Source of the DNA: Setophaga petechia
Taxonomy: Eukaryota > Chordata > Aves > Passeriformes > Parulidae
Direction of reading: 5' to 3'
Length of the DNA: 64,000 bases
Assembly: GCA_024362935.1 (NCBI GenBank)
Contig: JANCRA010000003.1
Span: forward strand, 1,113,501 to 1,177,500
Shown here: positions 11,546-23,920 of the stretch, piece after piece
How the letters are laid out: every line of letters begins with the position of its first letter
Position numbering within the stretch: the first letter of the stretch is position 1
Program-made: the position numbers and the translations under genes
The notes under the pieces: model-generated
Seen by the model: the letters and a program-made list of their open reading frames with translations, nothing else
Told to the model about the DNA's origin: nothing
Databases searched by the model: none

Positions 11546-12976
11546 GGGTCTCTGGGATTTTCTGACTCATCCCAAGGCACTGCCCCAGTGTTTGTTCAAA
11601 CCACTTCCCAGTCCTACAGCCCCACCAAACAGCTCCGGCCTGGACTTGGGTAGCTCAGTTTGGGGATGGCTTTTAAATGCAACTTTCTCCAATGATCCCT
11701 GCAGTGTTAGGGCAGAATGGAAACAAAGTGATTAATACACAGGAACAACCCCAGGGTCTCTCAGAAAACAACCTGCTGTGCTTGAATGCACCCAAAGCAG
11801 ACAAATGATGCTGGCATTTGTAATTCCACTTCAATCCCAGTGATTTCCCATCCATTTCTCACTTTTCATGCACATATGTAGCTCAGACTGAGACAGCTTT
11901 TCTCAGGGCTGTCCTTGCACAGCCTGCTCTGAAACCCACAGACCAGAGCTACACTGAGCTGATTTTTGGGAAGCAGAGGGTCTGGATTAGCAGCAGAGTC
12001 TGTGGATTTGGTACAACAAGGCCACAGCCTCTGTGTTTTCCAGAGGGCAGGGAAATGCTGCAAGCAGGTGAGAAGGAGGGGAAAAAATGAAGGGGAATTC
12101 TCCTGACTGTTCACTTCCAAAAATAGGGGAAAAGAAGGCTTTGCTCAGTCTACAAAGAACCCAGTGGAGTCACTAATTCTGTGCCCCTCTTGGACCCCAG
12201 GACCTCAGACAATGCACAGTGGAGCCTCCTGGATGGGATCTTCATGTCCTGAGAGCAAAGGAAAATTTTTTAAAAGAAGGGAAGGGAAAGGGAAAAAAAA
12301 TCCACTTTCAGCACCACTGGTGACATTGTGATTTTCACCCCCAATTGCCAACAGCTTTTTTCTCACTCAGTACAAGCAGGGCTGATGAGCTTTCACCCAG
12401 GCTGCCAGCAAGGAAGGGTTTTGCTGCTCCTTCAGCAAATCCCCAAAGAGCAGAGGCAGAGGAGATCCAGCAGGATGGAGAACATCCAGAGCTGCTCACC
12501 TGGGCAGGATGAGGAGGCATTCCCAGGATAAATAAAGTCATACAGCATGCCCTCTGTGGGGTGACACGAATCCTGTAGCTCTTAATGGATTGGGGACCCC
12601 AAGCCCATCCCCAGCCCAGCAGCTGGGTGTCCCTTTTCCCAGAACCAGGCTCATTCCCGAGGCACAGTGTTAATATCAGCAGTGCTAAATTATTCACTGC
12701 CTCAGGGCACTGTGAGCCAGAGCTGGATAAAGCACTCAGGAAGGCTCTCACAGCATCCTTGGGGGCTGCCACAGTGTCCTGGGTCACGGTGGCTGTGAGG
12801 AAGGAGCTGGATCCTTCTCGGAGGGGCAGGAGGAGCCTCCAGGTGCCCTTGGAGCTGCCCCGAGCAGCGTGCACTGGCTCTGAGCAGCCACAAGAGTGTG
12901 CCTGCAGCACAGCTTTGGGAAAATCAGCTGGCATGATGCTGAAAGCTCTCCTCCTCTGCATGATTTATTTTAAATA
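11546..12976. other. Intergenic, nothing recognised
   Basis: Overlapping reading frames of up to 208 codons at 12335-12961 look like chance frames in moderately GC-rich DNA. No named repeat is visible. Confidence 0.5.
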
Positions 12977-13555
12977 TGTCAGAACCCAGGACATCCCTCT
13001 GGCTGTCCTGAGCAGCCAAGACCCCTGCCAGGGGTCTCAGAGACCCTGGCACAGAGCCCAAGATGCCCCTGTGGTTTTGATGATGACCCATAGAGCAAGT
13101 TACCAACCTTAGATGAAGACCTGCAAGCCATGAGAGTTTTAGTAGAATGACAGTGAATTTATCACAAGGTGAAAAAGTAGATTTTGGGGGTTTTAGAATG
13201 GGGGTTCAGGGGGCAGGGTGGAGGGAACTGGGCGTGTCCAGCCTTTCTCCTTCTTCTTCTTGGCCTCCATCTGCTGCTGTGATGTTTTCACTTTTAGATT
13301 GGCTTAGAGTAGAAGCTCACTGTCTAACATAGGTGATAGGTATTGAGAAGTAATTGTAAACATTGTACATGTAGATTTTAGTATAAAGACATAACACCAC
13401 CCCGGGGGCAGGCAGAGTGCCTGGACTGTCCTGCTGGATGGACCTTGGCAGAACAGGAGGAACAATTTTACAGATAAGGAACAATCAACAACCTTGAGAC
13501 TGAGAACTGAAGAGCTCTGACTCCTTCTTCGAGTGCCAGGCTGAGGCCCATGGAT
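12977..13555 (+). mobile_element. LTR-like element, family C
   Basis: Starts TGTCAGAACCCAGGACATCC. It shares a long collinear match with the reverse complement of 53906-54604, including AACACCACCCC, the CACTTTTAGATTGG CCAAT-type block and GGTGATAGGTATTGAGAA. The 3' boundary is approximate and no duplication was found. Confidence 0.65.
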
Positions 13556-13613
13556 CCAGCCCCTGCAGATCCCTCTCAGATCCCTCCTGCAGATCAGCTC
13601 ACTGAGGGTGCAG

Positions 13614-14058
13614 TGCCACCATGATATTTTCTGAAAAATCCCTTCACCAGAATTTCTTCTCCTGGGGAGCTGAGAAGCCTCAGAAAAGAATGAAAACAAT
13701 AATTATCTGATTGCTTGGGAATGTGGTGTGGAGATCATTTACCAACAGGTGCATCTTTGATTGGTTGCATGTGAATTGTTTTAATTGTTTTAACTTAATG
13801 ACCAATCATGGTTCAGCTGTGTCGGGGCTCTAAGGAGTCACAGGTTTTCATTATCATTCTTCTTGTTTTAACCTTCTGATGTATCCTTTCTAGAATAGAA
13901 TAGAATAGAATAGAATAGAATAGAATAGAATAGAATAGAATAGAATAGAATAGAATAGAATAGAATAGAATAGAATAGAATAGAATAATCGGCCTTCTGA
14001 GAACATGGAGTCAAATCCTCATCTCTCACCTCATCCTGGGGACCTCACAAACACCACA
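13614..14058 (+). mobile_element. Solo LTR, divergent family A, with internal microsatellite
   Basis: Shares the family A order: TCTGAAAAATCCC start, AGCTGAGAAGCCTCAG, CCAATCATGG, CCTTCTGAGAACATGGAGTC end. Flanks GTGCAG and GTGCAA differ by one base. It is longer than the others because of a pentamer array inside. Confidence 0.8.
13891..13985. repeat. (TAGAA)19 microsatellite
   Basis: Nineteen uninterrupted TAGAA units lie inside the LTR at 13614, at the position where other copies have one AGAATAGAAGAAAGG-like stretch. Confidence 0.95.
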
Positions 14059-14457
14059 GTGCAATGAGTCCATGCAGTGAGTCCCTGAGCACACACAGGA
14101 CCATGGGCACCACTTTCCTACCTGGCAATGGCTGCTCTGAGCATGGTTTGGTGTCACATCCCTTCAGCATCAACCCCCACCCCTCACTGCAAGTGCTCTG
14201 CTCTGCCAGGGTCCTCTGAGTCTGCTTGTGCTGGTTTCTGCCAAAAGTAGGAGGTGGTGGAGCAGTGAGTCAGTGCTGATGGCTTCTTCCTCAGCACAGA
14301 TGGGCACCTTCTGCAGCCAGCACCAGCTGCAAGGCCCAACACGGAGGGGTTTGTGTGCAGGGGCTTGGGAGCAAAGCTCTGAGCCTTTAAATTCACATCC
14401 AGACCAATATCAATGGCTGCTGACCCCCACAGGGCTGGGAATTCCCACATGCCATTA

Positions 14458-15838
14458 AAAAAAATTATTAGGACATAGATTTTCCCTTGTCTGCCTAGTG
14501 GTTTATTTATCTTCTTGTATTTTGCAGGGAATTAAATTTTTTTTAAATACCATCAGAATTACAAATAGACTTTACGTAGCCAGGTAGCTTCTAAAACGTT
14601 CTCTGCTGTCACATTCTCATAGTGTGAACATTCACATGTTCCAACCTCCCATGTATTTGTGCAAGAAAATGTGATGTCAAGAGCAATGGAGAGATGGGGC
14701 TGGTCAGTGGTCCTGTTTTGGAGCAGCCAGCAGTGAGCACAGCACCCAGCTCCATCTGGAGGGCTCCCAGTCAGGAGCTGTGTGGCCACATTTCTCTTCA
14801 CACAGAAAAGAAGGTACAGCTTCCTAAAGATATTTTCTGGGAATTGCAGCAAGGAACCTCAGAGAAAGAAGAAACAATTATTATCTCATTTGCTGTGCCT
14901 GTGTTTGTGCCAAAGTAGAATGCAATGTGCAGATTGTTTACCCAAAGTGATGGAGTTTTGTTTCCTTGGCCTGTCAAGGCCAAGCATGTTGGTCAGCAGA
15001 CAGTTATGAGATTCTGGGCAGTGGATTTGAGTTGGGTGCTTGTGCAGATTCAGTTTAGATGTAGTGTAAAGTACAATAATATAGTATAAAATATTAATAT
15101 TAATGTACAATAATATAGTATAAAAAGTCATTAATTAGCCTTGTGATATCCATGGAGTCAGATGCATCATTCCTCAGTTCATCAGGGGCTGGTTTGAATC
15201 CTGCAGAGCCGAGGTCTGGTTTGGAGCTGAGCACTCCCACATCCCTGGGAAATTGGATGGAGCTGTTTGGGAGCCACTGAAGGAAGCAAGCCAAGCTGCC
15301 AAGCCTTGGTGTGAAGCTGATCTCCCTCCCAGCACAGGTGATGGGGAAGATGGGTCAGGGCTGGCAGCAGCCCCCTGTCACCTTCCATTTGTGAATGAAG
15401 ACCTAACTCTGGCGGCAGGTGCCATCTGCAGCAGCTTGGACACGGCCATGGCATCCAGGGAAAACAGGACAGCCAAGACAAACCCTTGCTTCCAAAAGTG
15501 CTCACAGCTGACATATTGCTCATCTGAAGGCCAAGGAACCTCCTGGTCACTGCTGGCTGCTCCAAAACAGGACCAGTGACCAGCCCCATCTCTCCATTGC
15601 TCTTGACATCACATTTTCTTGCACAAATACACAAGAAGTTGCAACACATGAATGCTCATCCTGTGAGGAGAATATGACAGCAGAAAACATTTTAGAAGCT
15701 ACCTGGCTACTTGAAGTCTATTAATAATTCTGATGGTATTTTTTAAAAAATAAATAAATTATTAGGACATAGATTTTTCCCTTCTCTGCCTAGTGATTTA
15801 TTTATCTTCTTGTATTTTGCAGGGAATTAAATTCTTGT
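14458..15838. repeat. Nested structure: direct repeats flanking a 195-bp inverted repeat
   Basis: Order: A (14458-14540), B (14541-14735), middle, inverted B (15547-15745), A again in the same direction (15750-15838). The B arms match along their whole length with scattered differences, beginning AATACCATCAGAATTA and ending CAGCCAGCAGTG. The A copies share ATTATTAGGACATAGATTTT and TTGCAGGGAATTAAATT. Confidence 0.88.
14781..15184 (+). mobile_element. Solo LTR, family B copy 1
   Basis: Starts TGTGGCCACATTTCTC and has an A+T-rich core with AATAATATAGTATAAA and CCATGGAGTCAGATGCA near its end, like the copy at 63321. Flanks GGAGCTG and GGGGCTG differ by one base. It sits inside the inverted repeat structure. 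Confidence 0.8.
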
Positions 15839-16397
15839 CTCCATGGAGTTATCAATATCCCACACAGATTTCTTTCCTGAGCAGGTAATACCCATCAGAG
15901 TCTATGATCACATATATATGGTTAATTACTCCTTCCCATGTTTATTATTTGGAACTTACCAAGACAGAATTTCCCTGGAGTTTACCCTACAGGAGTGGGG
16001 ATCCATTCTCTTCCCTTGGCTCAAATATTTAGGTTAAACCATCTCACATAATTATGTGATCCCAGCAAGCTGCAGCACCTCAGAAATCCCCTTCTTTTCT
16101 GGTCAGTTCCTGAAGAGCTTATCTAGACCTTTAGGGGATCCTGCTTGATAACCCCTCTGCAGTGAAAAATGACCATTGTTTCTGTATTTTCTCTCCTTTC
16201 TTTAATCAACTAGAAATCCCTGACAGGGATTTCATCTTATACAGTAATAAAGCAATTTATTTTAAAAATTATTGCAATAAAACTGCTAAAAATCTTCCAG
16301 AGTCTCCAGTATATCCAAGTTTCCCTGGGGATCCCTGCCAGTTTGCCTCTACAGAAAGAAGAGCTGCCAGGCTGTGGTTTCCAGGGCACCTCCTGCC
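15839..16397. other. Intergenic, nothing recognised
   Basis: A+T-rich sequence between the inverted-repeat structure and the next LTR, with no gene signal. Confidence 0.5.
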
Positions 16398-16403
16398 TCT
16401 CCC

Positions 16404-16787
16404 TGTGGTTGTGTTCACAGGGGTTCAGGATGAGGGAAGAGATGAGAATCTTGACTCCATGTTTCAGAAGGCTGATTTATTATTTTATGATATATATTAT
16501 ATGAAAAGAAAATGATGTATTAAAACTATACCAGAAGAATAGAAGAAAGGATTTCATCAGAAGGTTAGCAAGGAGTGAAAAGGAATGATAATAACATCTT
16601 GTGACTGCTCACAGCCTCGACACAGGTGGCTGTCATTGGTCATCAAGTAAAAACAGTTTCACATGCTGGGTAAACAATTCTCCAGATCACATTCCAAAGC
16701 AGCAAAACATGGGGAAGCTGAGGCTTCTCAGCTTCTCAGGAGAGAAGATCCTGGCAAAAGGATTTTTCATAAAATATGTCTGTGACA
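16404..16787 (-). mobile_element. Solo LTR, family A copy 6
   Basis: Starts TGTGGTTGTGTTCACAGG and ends GTCTGTGACA. It has a perfect 6-bp duplication TCTCCC (16398-16403 and 16788-16793). A small insertion in the A+T-rich core near 16500 distinguishes it. Confidence 0.88.
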
Positions 16788-16793
16788 TCTCCC

Positions 16794-18194
16794 AGCTCCA
16801 CAACCACACTGATCCAGACTCATCCAACCCACACTGGCTTTTTGTCTCCAGCACTGGCCAAAGTGAACATCTAGGAAAAGTGCAGGAGCAGGATGAGTTT
16901 AAAGTGATGTTTCCTCTGATACCCTCTCAGACTCCAATAATTTTCCTCTTGGGAACTTCTTGAGCCAAGTGCTTGCAGACAGTTGGAAATCCTCAGCTGC
17001 TGCTTCCCTCTGGTTCTCCTGAACACACATAAACTGTTGTCATTTCCAATTCCACCTTACCTACAGCCTTTTGCCACCCCCCTGTATGTATTTATGTACA
17101 TACACCCCCTCCACATCCATAAAGGAACCAGAACTGGGGTACCCAAGAAGGATTTATGAGTTATGGATTTCCATCATGACACAACAGTGTGAAAATCTGG
17201 TGCCACGTTTACCACTTTCCATTCCTCTGCTAAGTATCATCACATCCAGGAGATTTCTTGGTTACACTTCTGACACTTATTTTTTCTCTTTAAAAGATTC
17301 AAATTCAAGCAGTTTGACATTTTCTACCCTGAACATTTCAGAGGATGCTGGAAAGCATCCAGTACTCATTTTATCACTTTACTTTTTGGCCAGATTTCAG
17401 TGTAGCCTTTTTTCTTTTGCACAGAATTAAAAGATCACACAACAGGTTAGTTTTCCATATGTTTCATTGTTTTAAATTATTAGCTTAATTTGGGCTCCTT
17501 TGGTGTTCTCCTTTCACAGACTTTGCAATCAATGTGTTTACTAGCAAGTGAAGACATCATGAATGTATGTGTGTATTAGAGGGTAAATGCAAAAATTACA
17601 TTCTGAATTCACTGACACGAGCAGTCACCCCTACAACACGGTTTTGAGAGTTTAATCAAGAAACAAAAACTTGTGAGCCCAAACAAAACATCTTGACTTT
17701 CTCATTTCAATTGCTAAACACTCACCCAGGCTGCATGTGAATGAATTACCGACCCTGAAATTATGTGCATAAATTATTTGGCAAACAAGTCTGAGTAATG
17801 AACAAATGTGGGTGAATTGCTGTGTTGGGGAAGAGAAAGTGAGGCATGATTCATTCAATCACCCACTCGTTATGGCTGAGTCCCCAGGCTCAAATTAGGC
17901 AATAATCAAGGATCCTTCAGTGCAGGGGCTGGAGTGAGCTCAGCTGGGCTGGCAGCCTGCAGACACAGGATTTGGGAGGTCTGTGTGCTGGGGCCAGTGT
18001 CTGCAGCATCCAGCACTCATCCACAGTGCTGAAGTGCCCAGCCAGTCCTGATGCAGCCACTTGGACACCCCTCATGCATCAGGAAATTGCAATTCTTCAT
18101 CTCACTGCAAATCACACATCTCTGGGCCAAATGATGGTCAACCCATGGCCTAAGCCAGACTGACTGTTCTCATGCAGTGTAAGCAGGGCTCACA
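16794..18194. other. Intergenic, apparently unique
   Basis: No repeat signature. 17440-17880 is A+T-rich with several homeobox-like motifs and no long reading frame, a plausible conserved non-coding element. Confidence 0.45.
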
Positions 18195-18430
18195 CTGGCA
18201 CAGAGTAGGATTAGATGGGATATTAGGACAAAATTCTTGGCTGTGAAGGTGAGGAGGCCCTGGCAAAAGGTTGCCCAGCAAAGCTGTGGCTGCCCCTGGA
18301 AGTGTTCCAGGGCAGGCTGGATGGGGCTTGGAGCACCCTGGGATAGTGGAGGTGTCCCTGCCCATGGCAGGGGATTGGAACTGGATGGACTTTAAGGTCC
18401 CTTCCAACCCAGGCCATTCTGTGGTTCACA
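18195..18430 (+). mobile_element. CR1 LINE 3' fragment
   Basis: Contains GTGAGGAGGCCCTGGC, CTGGATGGGGCTTGGAGCAC and the tail CTTCCAACCCAGGCCATTCT. Confidence 0.86.
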
Positions 18431-21217
18431 GGCAGGAAAAAAGCTCACCTTGTGCCATCCCTGATTTTCAGTACTTACACTGGCTACCACCACCTGAAAG
18501 TGTGGAAATGCTGCACACACTGCACTGGATCCAAACCTGCACTCCCATTTGTAACTGTAGGAGAGGTTTGAGTTCTCTACCTCTTGAATTAGGCTGGCTT
18601 CTGACCATTTCTTCTTTTCCACTTACACTCACTACTCCTCTAGGCTTTGAGGTTTGCATGGGATTTTTGTAAACCTTGTTCTTGATGAAGGATCTGACAA
18701 ACTTGTGCCCAGTGTGACCAACACCCAACAGCTGGTGCCCATCCAAGCATGCTCTCAGCCCCACCTCCTGCCCTCTGAGCCAACAAAACACAAAATTCAG
18801 CTTCCCAACCTCCCAGCTGCCCTTTGCCCTCACCAGGCTCGTGTTCAGACCTCTGATGCTTTGGGCAGAATCATTGCCCTGCCTGTGCTAGGTGGTCATT
18901 CTGTGCATGCACAGAGCAAAACCAACATCCAGAGATCCTCCAGGAACCAAGGATCAACAAAACATCCTCTGTCCTGAAGCTTTGTGGTTAAAACCTCCCC
19001 AGTCAGGCTTTTGAGAGAAGGAACAGAGTAAAAGCCCTCAGAGCAAAAAGTGCCTCGTTATTTTTCTTTGGCTTTGCTGAGCATCAAAACAAGTGCAAAG
19101 GTGAAATTCCCAGGGAACTTTGATTCCAACCATCCTCCTTCAGTCACTCCTGATTTCCAGAGTATCACTAGCAGGTGGTGCAGAAGACACTGCCAAGGCT
19201 CACTTGGAGGATATTTTTGAAAGCATTAAAAAAATTCCCTTGAACTATTCTGAGCACTGCAGGCAGCTCTTTTCTGCCTCAGAAGGGAGTGTGGAAACTT
19301 GGATTTCCTCCCCAAAAGCAAAATACCTCCGCCTATCCCTGGCCCTGCATGAGCCCCAGTGTAGAATATAAACTGGATTCCTCCCCTGGGGAAACCAGAG
19401 CTGAGTTATTGTTCAGTGGCATCAGGAATTGATTCAGTGTGAATGGGAGAATAAAAAATCCAGGCAAAACTATGAGATCCCAGCCAGCAATACACTTAAA
19501 CCCACATCTAAGCTTAAGGTCATGAACTGTCCCAAGTAAAATACCAGGACTGGATGTACTGGCCTTAAGTGCATAAAAATGGGTTTATACATGCACAGTA
19601 ATAAATTTTAGCAAGGATGATGGTTTAAGTTGCCTAATTCCCTGCAGCACTTTGGAGTTTCTGTTTCTGGTTATCTCAAATATCTATGCCACAGTGAAGG
19701 GAGAGTGACAGGCCCAGCACTGCTGCAGTGTGGTGTGGAGCAAGCAGGAGTTTCACTTCCCAGGCCAGCTATTTTCCCTCTGCTCCCTGAGGAAATCCTG
19801 TTAAAAGGGGAATTTGCCCTTGTAGTGCCATATAAGAGAAGAAAACAACAGTTTTATACAACACTGTACACTGGAACACTCATTAATACTCAGGTAATAT
19901 AACTTTTACTAAATAAGATTGGCAGTCACAAAACACTTTGCTAATTCTGTTTTCAGTGCTCTGCCAGTGACATTAATGTGAGTGACATGGCCTGAGCTCC
20001 CTGTTGTACACATGATTCTGTGGTGTAAAATCCACTTCAGACAACCACAGATTATTATATGGCTGGAGGTTTAATAGAAGCAGAGTAGAAAAAGACCTCA
20101 AGAACCTTCTCTACTCTGCTCCTGTGTAACAGGGCAGGGATGAGCTGAGTGATTTTTGTTCTTGAAAGCTTTCCATGATAACTTCTCTAGGAGTTTATTA
20201 CAGGACTTCCCTGTTCACACAGGTCACATTTTTCAGAATTCTCCTGGTCACTACACATCTCTTACACCTTCCTGGTGAATCTCTGAAACTCTTTGCACTC
20301 AGCTCTTTGTAACTCCATATTTACAATATTTCCTTGTCTTTTTCATGTCTGTCCCAACAAAAGTCTAACTAATGTCAAGACTCACAACTTGAATGTTTTC
20401 CCCTCTGTCCCAAAGCCTGTTGCTCTGCCATGGAAGGAAATGAGGTTGATTTGACATGATTTGTTCTTGACAAATCCATGTTGTCTGTCTCTAATCTCCT
20501 TGTCTTCTCTTACATGCTTACAAATTGTTTGATTATTTGTTCCAGGATTTTTCAGGAAATTGAAGGTAAACTGATGTGTCCATAATTCCCTAACTCCTTT
20601 CAACGCCCCCCCCCCCCCTTTTTTATTAAATTTCCATCCTCACCTTCAGTTTTTTAAGGCACTTACTTATCAAATATTTAATCCCTTAGAGAATCTATCA
20701 GCAAATTAGGAACTAGCAGAGGACATTCTAAAAAGAATGATCATAGTTTAATGACCTAAATTGCTATGTGGTATTTTAATCAGCTTTAGGCACATTATTA
20801 TTGGGATTTGGGTTTTGTTTTCTTTTTTTCCCAAAACACTAGAGTTTTGGTCTGCCTCTATTGTACAGCTTCCAGCAAGCTCACTTACAGCATCACATGA
20901 TTTTTTAATATGCTGTAACTGCTCTCCTTGACAGCTATAAAGCAAACCCAGCCAAGGGGGCCAGACTGAGCCTGACACTGCTGATGGCTGTTACCACACT
21001 GAATTTCCTGCCACTGTGCTCCTTTCACACCACCAAGTGGGATGGGTCACAGTGTGTGGGTGAGCAGTTCATGCAAGGAGAGCAACATATCAGCTTGCCC
21101 AAGTGCAAATCCCTCCTTGTGCAACGCTGGGAGCAGGGAACAGTGATGGCTGAGAAAGGCAGACATGCCCAATTCTCACAGCACCCTCCCTGCTGTGCCA
21201 GGGCTGCTCCCAGGGCA
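18431..21217. other. Intergenic, nothing recognised
   Basis: About 2.8 kb without a supported repeat or gene. A run of about 13 C lies near 20606. Frames of up to 133 codons show no family features. Confidence 0.5.
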
Positions 21218-21223
21218 GCTGGG

Positions 21224-21514
21224 TGTCGCTATCAGACACAAAGGAACACGAGCACACACCTCTTTCAAGGTGAAAAAAAGGGAAGGTTTATTTTCTGACT
21301 CCTATATTTATAGTTTTACAAAGGTGACAGAGGATTGGAGGGTGACAGTGACACCTCTCCAATGACACTGGCTACAACAACAGTCCATCAATTCTCTCCT
21401 CCTCCATCAAAGGAATGTGAACAACAAGTTATTTACAAGAAAGTGCGTGAGAAAGTTCCTTAGAAGAATGTCAACATCAGAAGGCCTTGAGAATCTTAAA
21501 AAACCAGGGTGACA
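21224..21514 (-). mobile_element. Solo LTR, family D, 291 bp
   Basis: Starts TGTCGCTATCAGACAC and ends CAGGGTGACA, with a perfect 6-bp duplication GCTGGG (21218-21223 and 21515-21520). AATAAACC on the minus strand near 21280 supports a minus-strand sense. It is not collinear with family A. Confidence 0.82.
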
Positions 21515-21520
21515 GCTGGG

Positions 21521-23097
21521 TCCAGCTGGGATCAGCTGCCAGCATCAGCTTTGCAGCCATACACTGAGCTGTCCTGGAAGTCACACCTTGCACCTTCCCC
21601 CAAACTCTTCCTTCTTTCCCATTCTCAGTTAAGGTTTGGGAAGAGGAGAGCTGTCTCCAGCCATCCACAGTGCAGTGCATCATTTGAAATTCATCATTCC
21701 CCATCAGCTTCCCAGGCCAAATGCCAGGCATGGCAGAGTCAATCCTCTCACATGGAATCATCTCTGGAGCAGCATCTCTGCCCCTAAGTGCATTTTCACT
21801 GGGTTTCTAAGCACACATCAAACCTGGCTTCAACAGAAAGAGATTTCCTCTGCTCTCTGCATTTTTTTTTCCAGCACTACTGAAGGGCTCTGTGTTCTCA
21901 GGAGACAGGGAGGAGTAAAAGGAGTCTTGGCAGGGTAGCAGACAGTAGGAAACTCTTCCTGAAAAGCTTAAGAGCACCTTATCAGAAGGAGGATGAGGTT
22001 ATGGACACACCTTTTCCTCCTGCTGAGTCATGATTTCTTCCTGCCACTGACAGTAGACAGGGAAAAAGCAGCCAGCTCCCAGTCAGTGATCAAAGACTCT
22101 CATGATTTCACTTACAGGATGAAAAAAGAGGTAAGACCAAGAAATGAAATAAATATTGTCATGATTGACTCATCCTTCACACATCTCTAGTTTGTATTTC
22201 TTTTTTTTTAACCTGTCAAACCCCTCACTGTCGTTTCACACTTGGTTTCAACACAGCTACAGAGGTGGAGATGGCAATTCTCCTGCTTATTGATCTTGAC
22301 ATGACAAATCCTTGTCTCACACGGAGAAAAATGTTCCTGCTGTCAAAAGAGATGCAGGCAGTGACTTTTGTATCTTCCTCTGGTAAAATAAACCTGGATT
22401 GTGGCACGGGGTCAGTGCTGTGGGAATTGCAGATGCTGGAGTGCTGTACAACACTCCCCTCTGGTGATTTCTCTCGTTACAACACTTCCCAAACCGCAGC
22501 CTTTCCCCATTAACCTCTTTTACATGGCAGATTCCCTCCCTGAGCACCTGCCCTGCCCTCAAACAGCCACTTCCTTCAGTGGGAATTGAACAACAATTTT
22601 TGAAACATTCACACACATTTTAATTTTCCTGATTTCCTCCTTCCTTGTGTCTATAACCCTGTGAAGTTTTTTATATACTAAATTCTTAGAATTTAGAATA
22701 AATTAAACTATAATATTAAATTATAAAAAAATCTAATTTTTTATATTTTAAATTTTCTATTTCCCGCTTCAGGAACTCGGACAGACCTGGTATTCCCACC
22801 TCTGCCAGCACACGTTGCATTTCCTCTCTAAATGCAGAGTTCAGTGCAGAAATTTCAGAACTGCAGGTACATCTTTGCTATTCTCTTGTATTTATTTGAG
22901 CTGCAGAGGATCAGAGCCAGGCTGCTTCAGTGGAATGACAGCATCTTTGCCCACACAGTGCCTGTCTCTAAATTTCAAAAGCATCACCAAAAAAAAAAAA
23001 AAAAAATAAATAAAAAAAGAATCAGTGCAGGGTTCCTACTCACCATGGTGAGGTGTGGCTTGCTCTCAGGGAATGGCAGAGTTGGACACTGCTCCAT
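21521..23097. other. Intergenic, nothing recognised
   Basis: No gene or repeat signature apart from A+T-rich sequence near 22690-22760 and an A-rich run near 22988. Confidence 0.5.
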
Positions 23098-23256
23098 GAA
23101 GGGAAGGGAAGGGAAGGGAAGGGAAGGGAAGGGAAGGGAAGGGAAGGGAAGGGAAGGGAAGGGAAGGGAAGGGAAGGGAAGGGAAGGGAAGGGAAGGGAA
23201 GGGAAGGGAAGGGAAGGGAAGGGAAGGGAAGGGAAGGGAAGGGAAGGGAAGGGAAG
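23098..23256. repeat. (GGGAA)n microsatellite, about 32 units
   Basis: 159 bases of uninterrupted GAAGG/GGGAA pentamers. The closely spaced GGG runs on the plus strand could fold as G-quadruplexes. Open frames across it on both strands only reflect a pentamer without stops. Confidence 0.97.
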
Positions 23257-23461
23257 CTGGGGACTGAGCGTGGCAGAGAGGTGGGAGGGATGGAACAGGT
23301 GAGGACACCAGGGTGGCCTGGCTGTCACAGCCCAACACACCTGAGCAAAGCAAGCAGAGACCCCTTGGTGACAGTGACCAGGCTCAGCTGAGAGCCCAGA
23401 TGGCCCCACAAGTCCATGGGGAGCACAGGGTGAAGCAGGAATGGCCATGCTGGACCTATCT

Positions 23462-23920
23462 TGATACCTCAGGTTTGAGCTTTTCTATTTTTCACATTCT
23501 GTGCTGCTTTAGTGTGTGGGTCTGGGCTTCATATGAGGGGATGGTGAGCTCTGTGCACAGAGCAGGGAGACAAAACAATTCCTGCTCCAGCTGGGCACCA
23601 AGGACAAATGATCCAAATCTCAGGCCCAAGAGCACAAACAAAGTGGGCTGGAGAGAGAAAAACAAGCAGGATGGGACTGCATGGGGTAAAGCTGGGATTG
23701 GACAATTAACTCCAATATGCAAATGGAGTTGCAATTATAAAAGTGAGAGACCCCATGACTGGGTGTCCATTTTGTGACCATTTTGGGCTCACCTGGGGTG
23801 CAGCCCTGGCTGGGCTCTTGTGCTGCCCAAGGTGGATCCATAGAGGCCTTTCAATAAATCCCTACTTTACTCTTTAACTCTGTCCAGCCTCTGTTCTAGG
23901 CCAGCCTTCTCAAGGCATCA
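23462..23920 (+). mobile_element. Solo LTR, family E copy 1
   Basis: Begins TGATACCT and ends AGGCATCA, short inverted termini, with a 4-bp duplication ATCT on both sides. It has ATTATAAAAGTGAGAG as a TATA-type box and AATAAATCCCTACTTTA as the polyadenylation signal, so the sense is plus. The 4-bp duplication and this layout fit an ERVL- or ERV1-type LTR. Confidence 0.85.

Noticed and set aside
12335..12961. 208-codon minus-strand frame
   Set aside because: Overlaps another frame on the opposite strand and shows no domain, splice signals or conserved pattern.
22832..23448. Open frames made of Gly-Lys-Glu-Arg or Ser-Leu-Pro-Phe repeats
   Set aside because: They are translations of the (GGGAA)n array, which has no stops in these frames.
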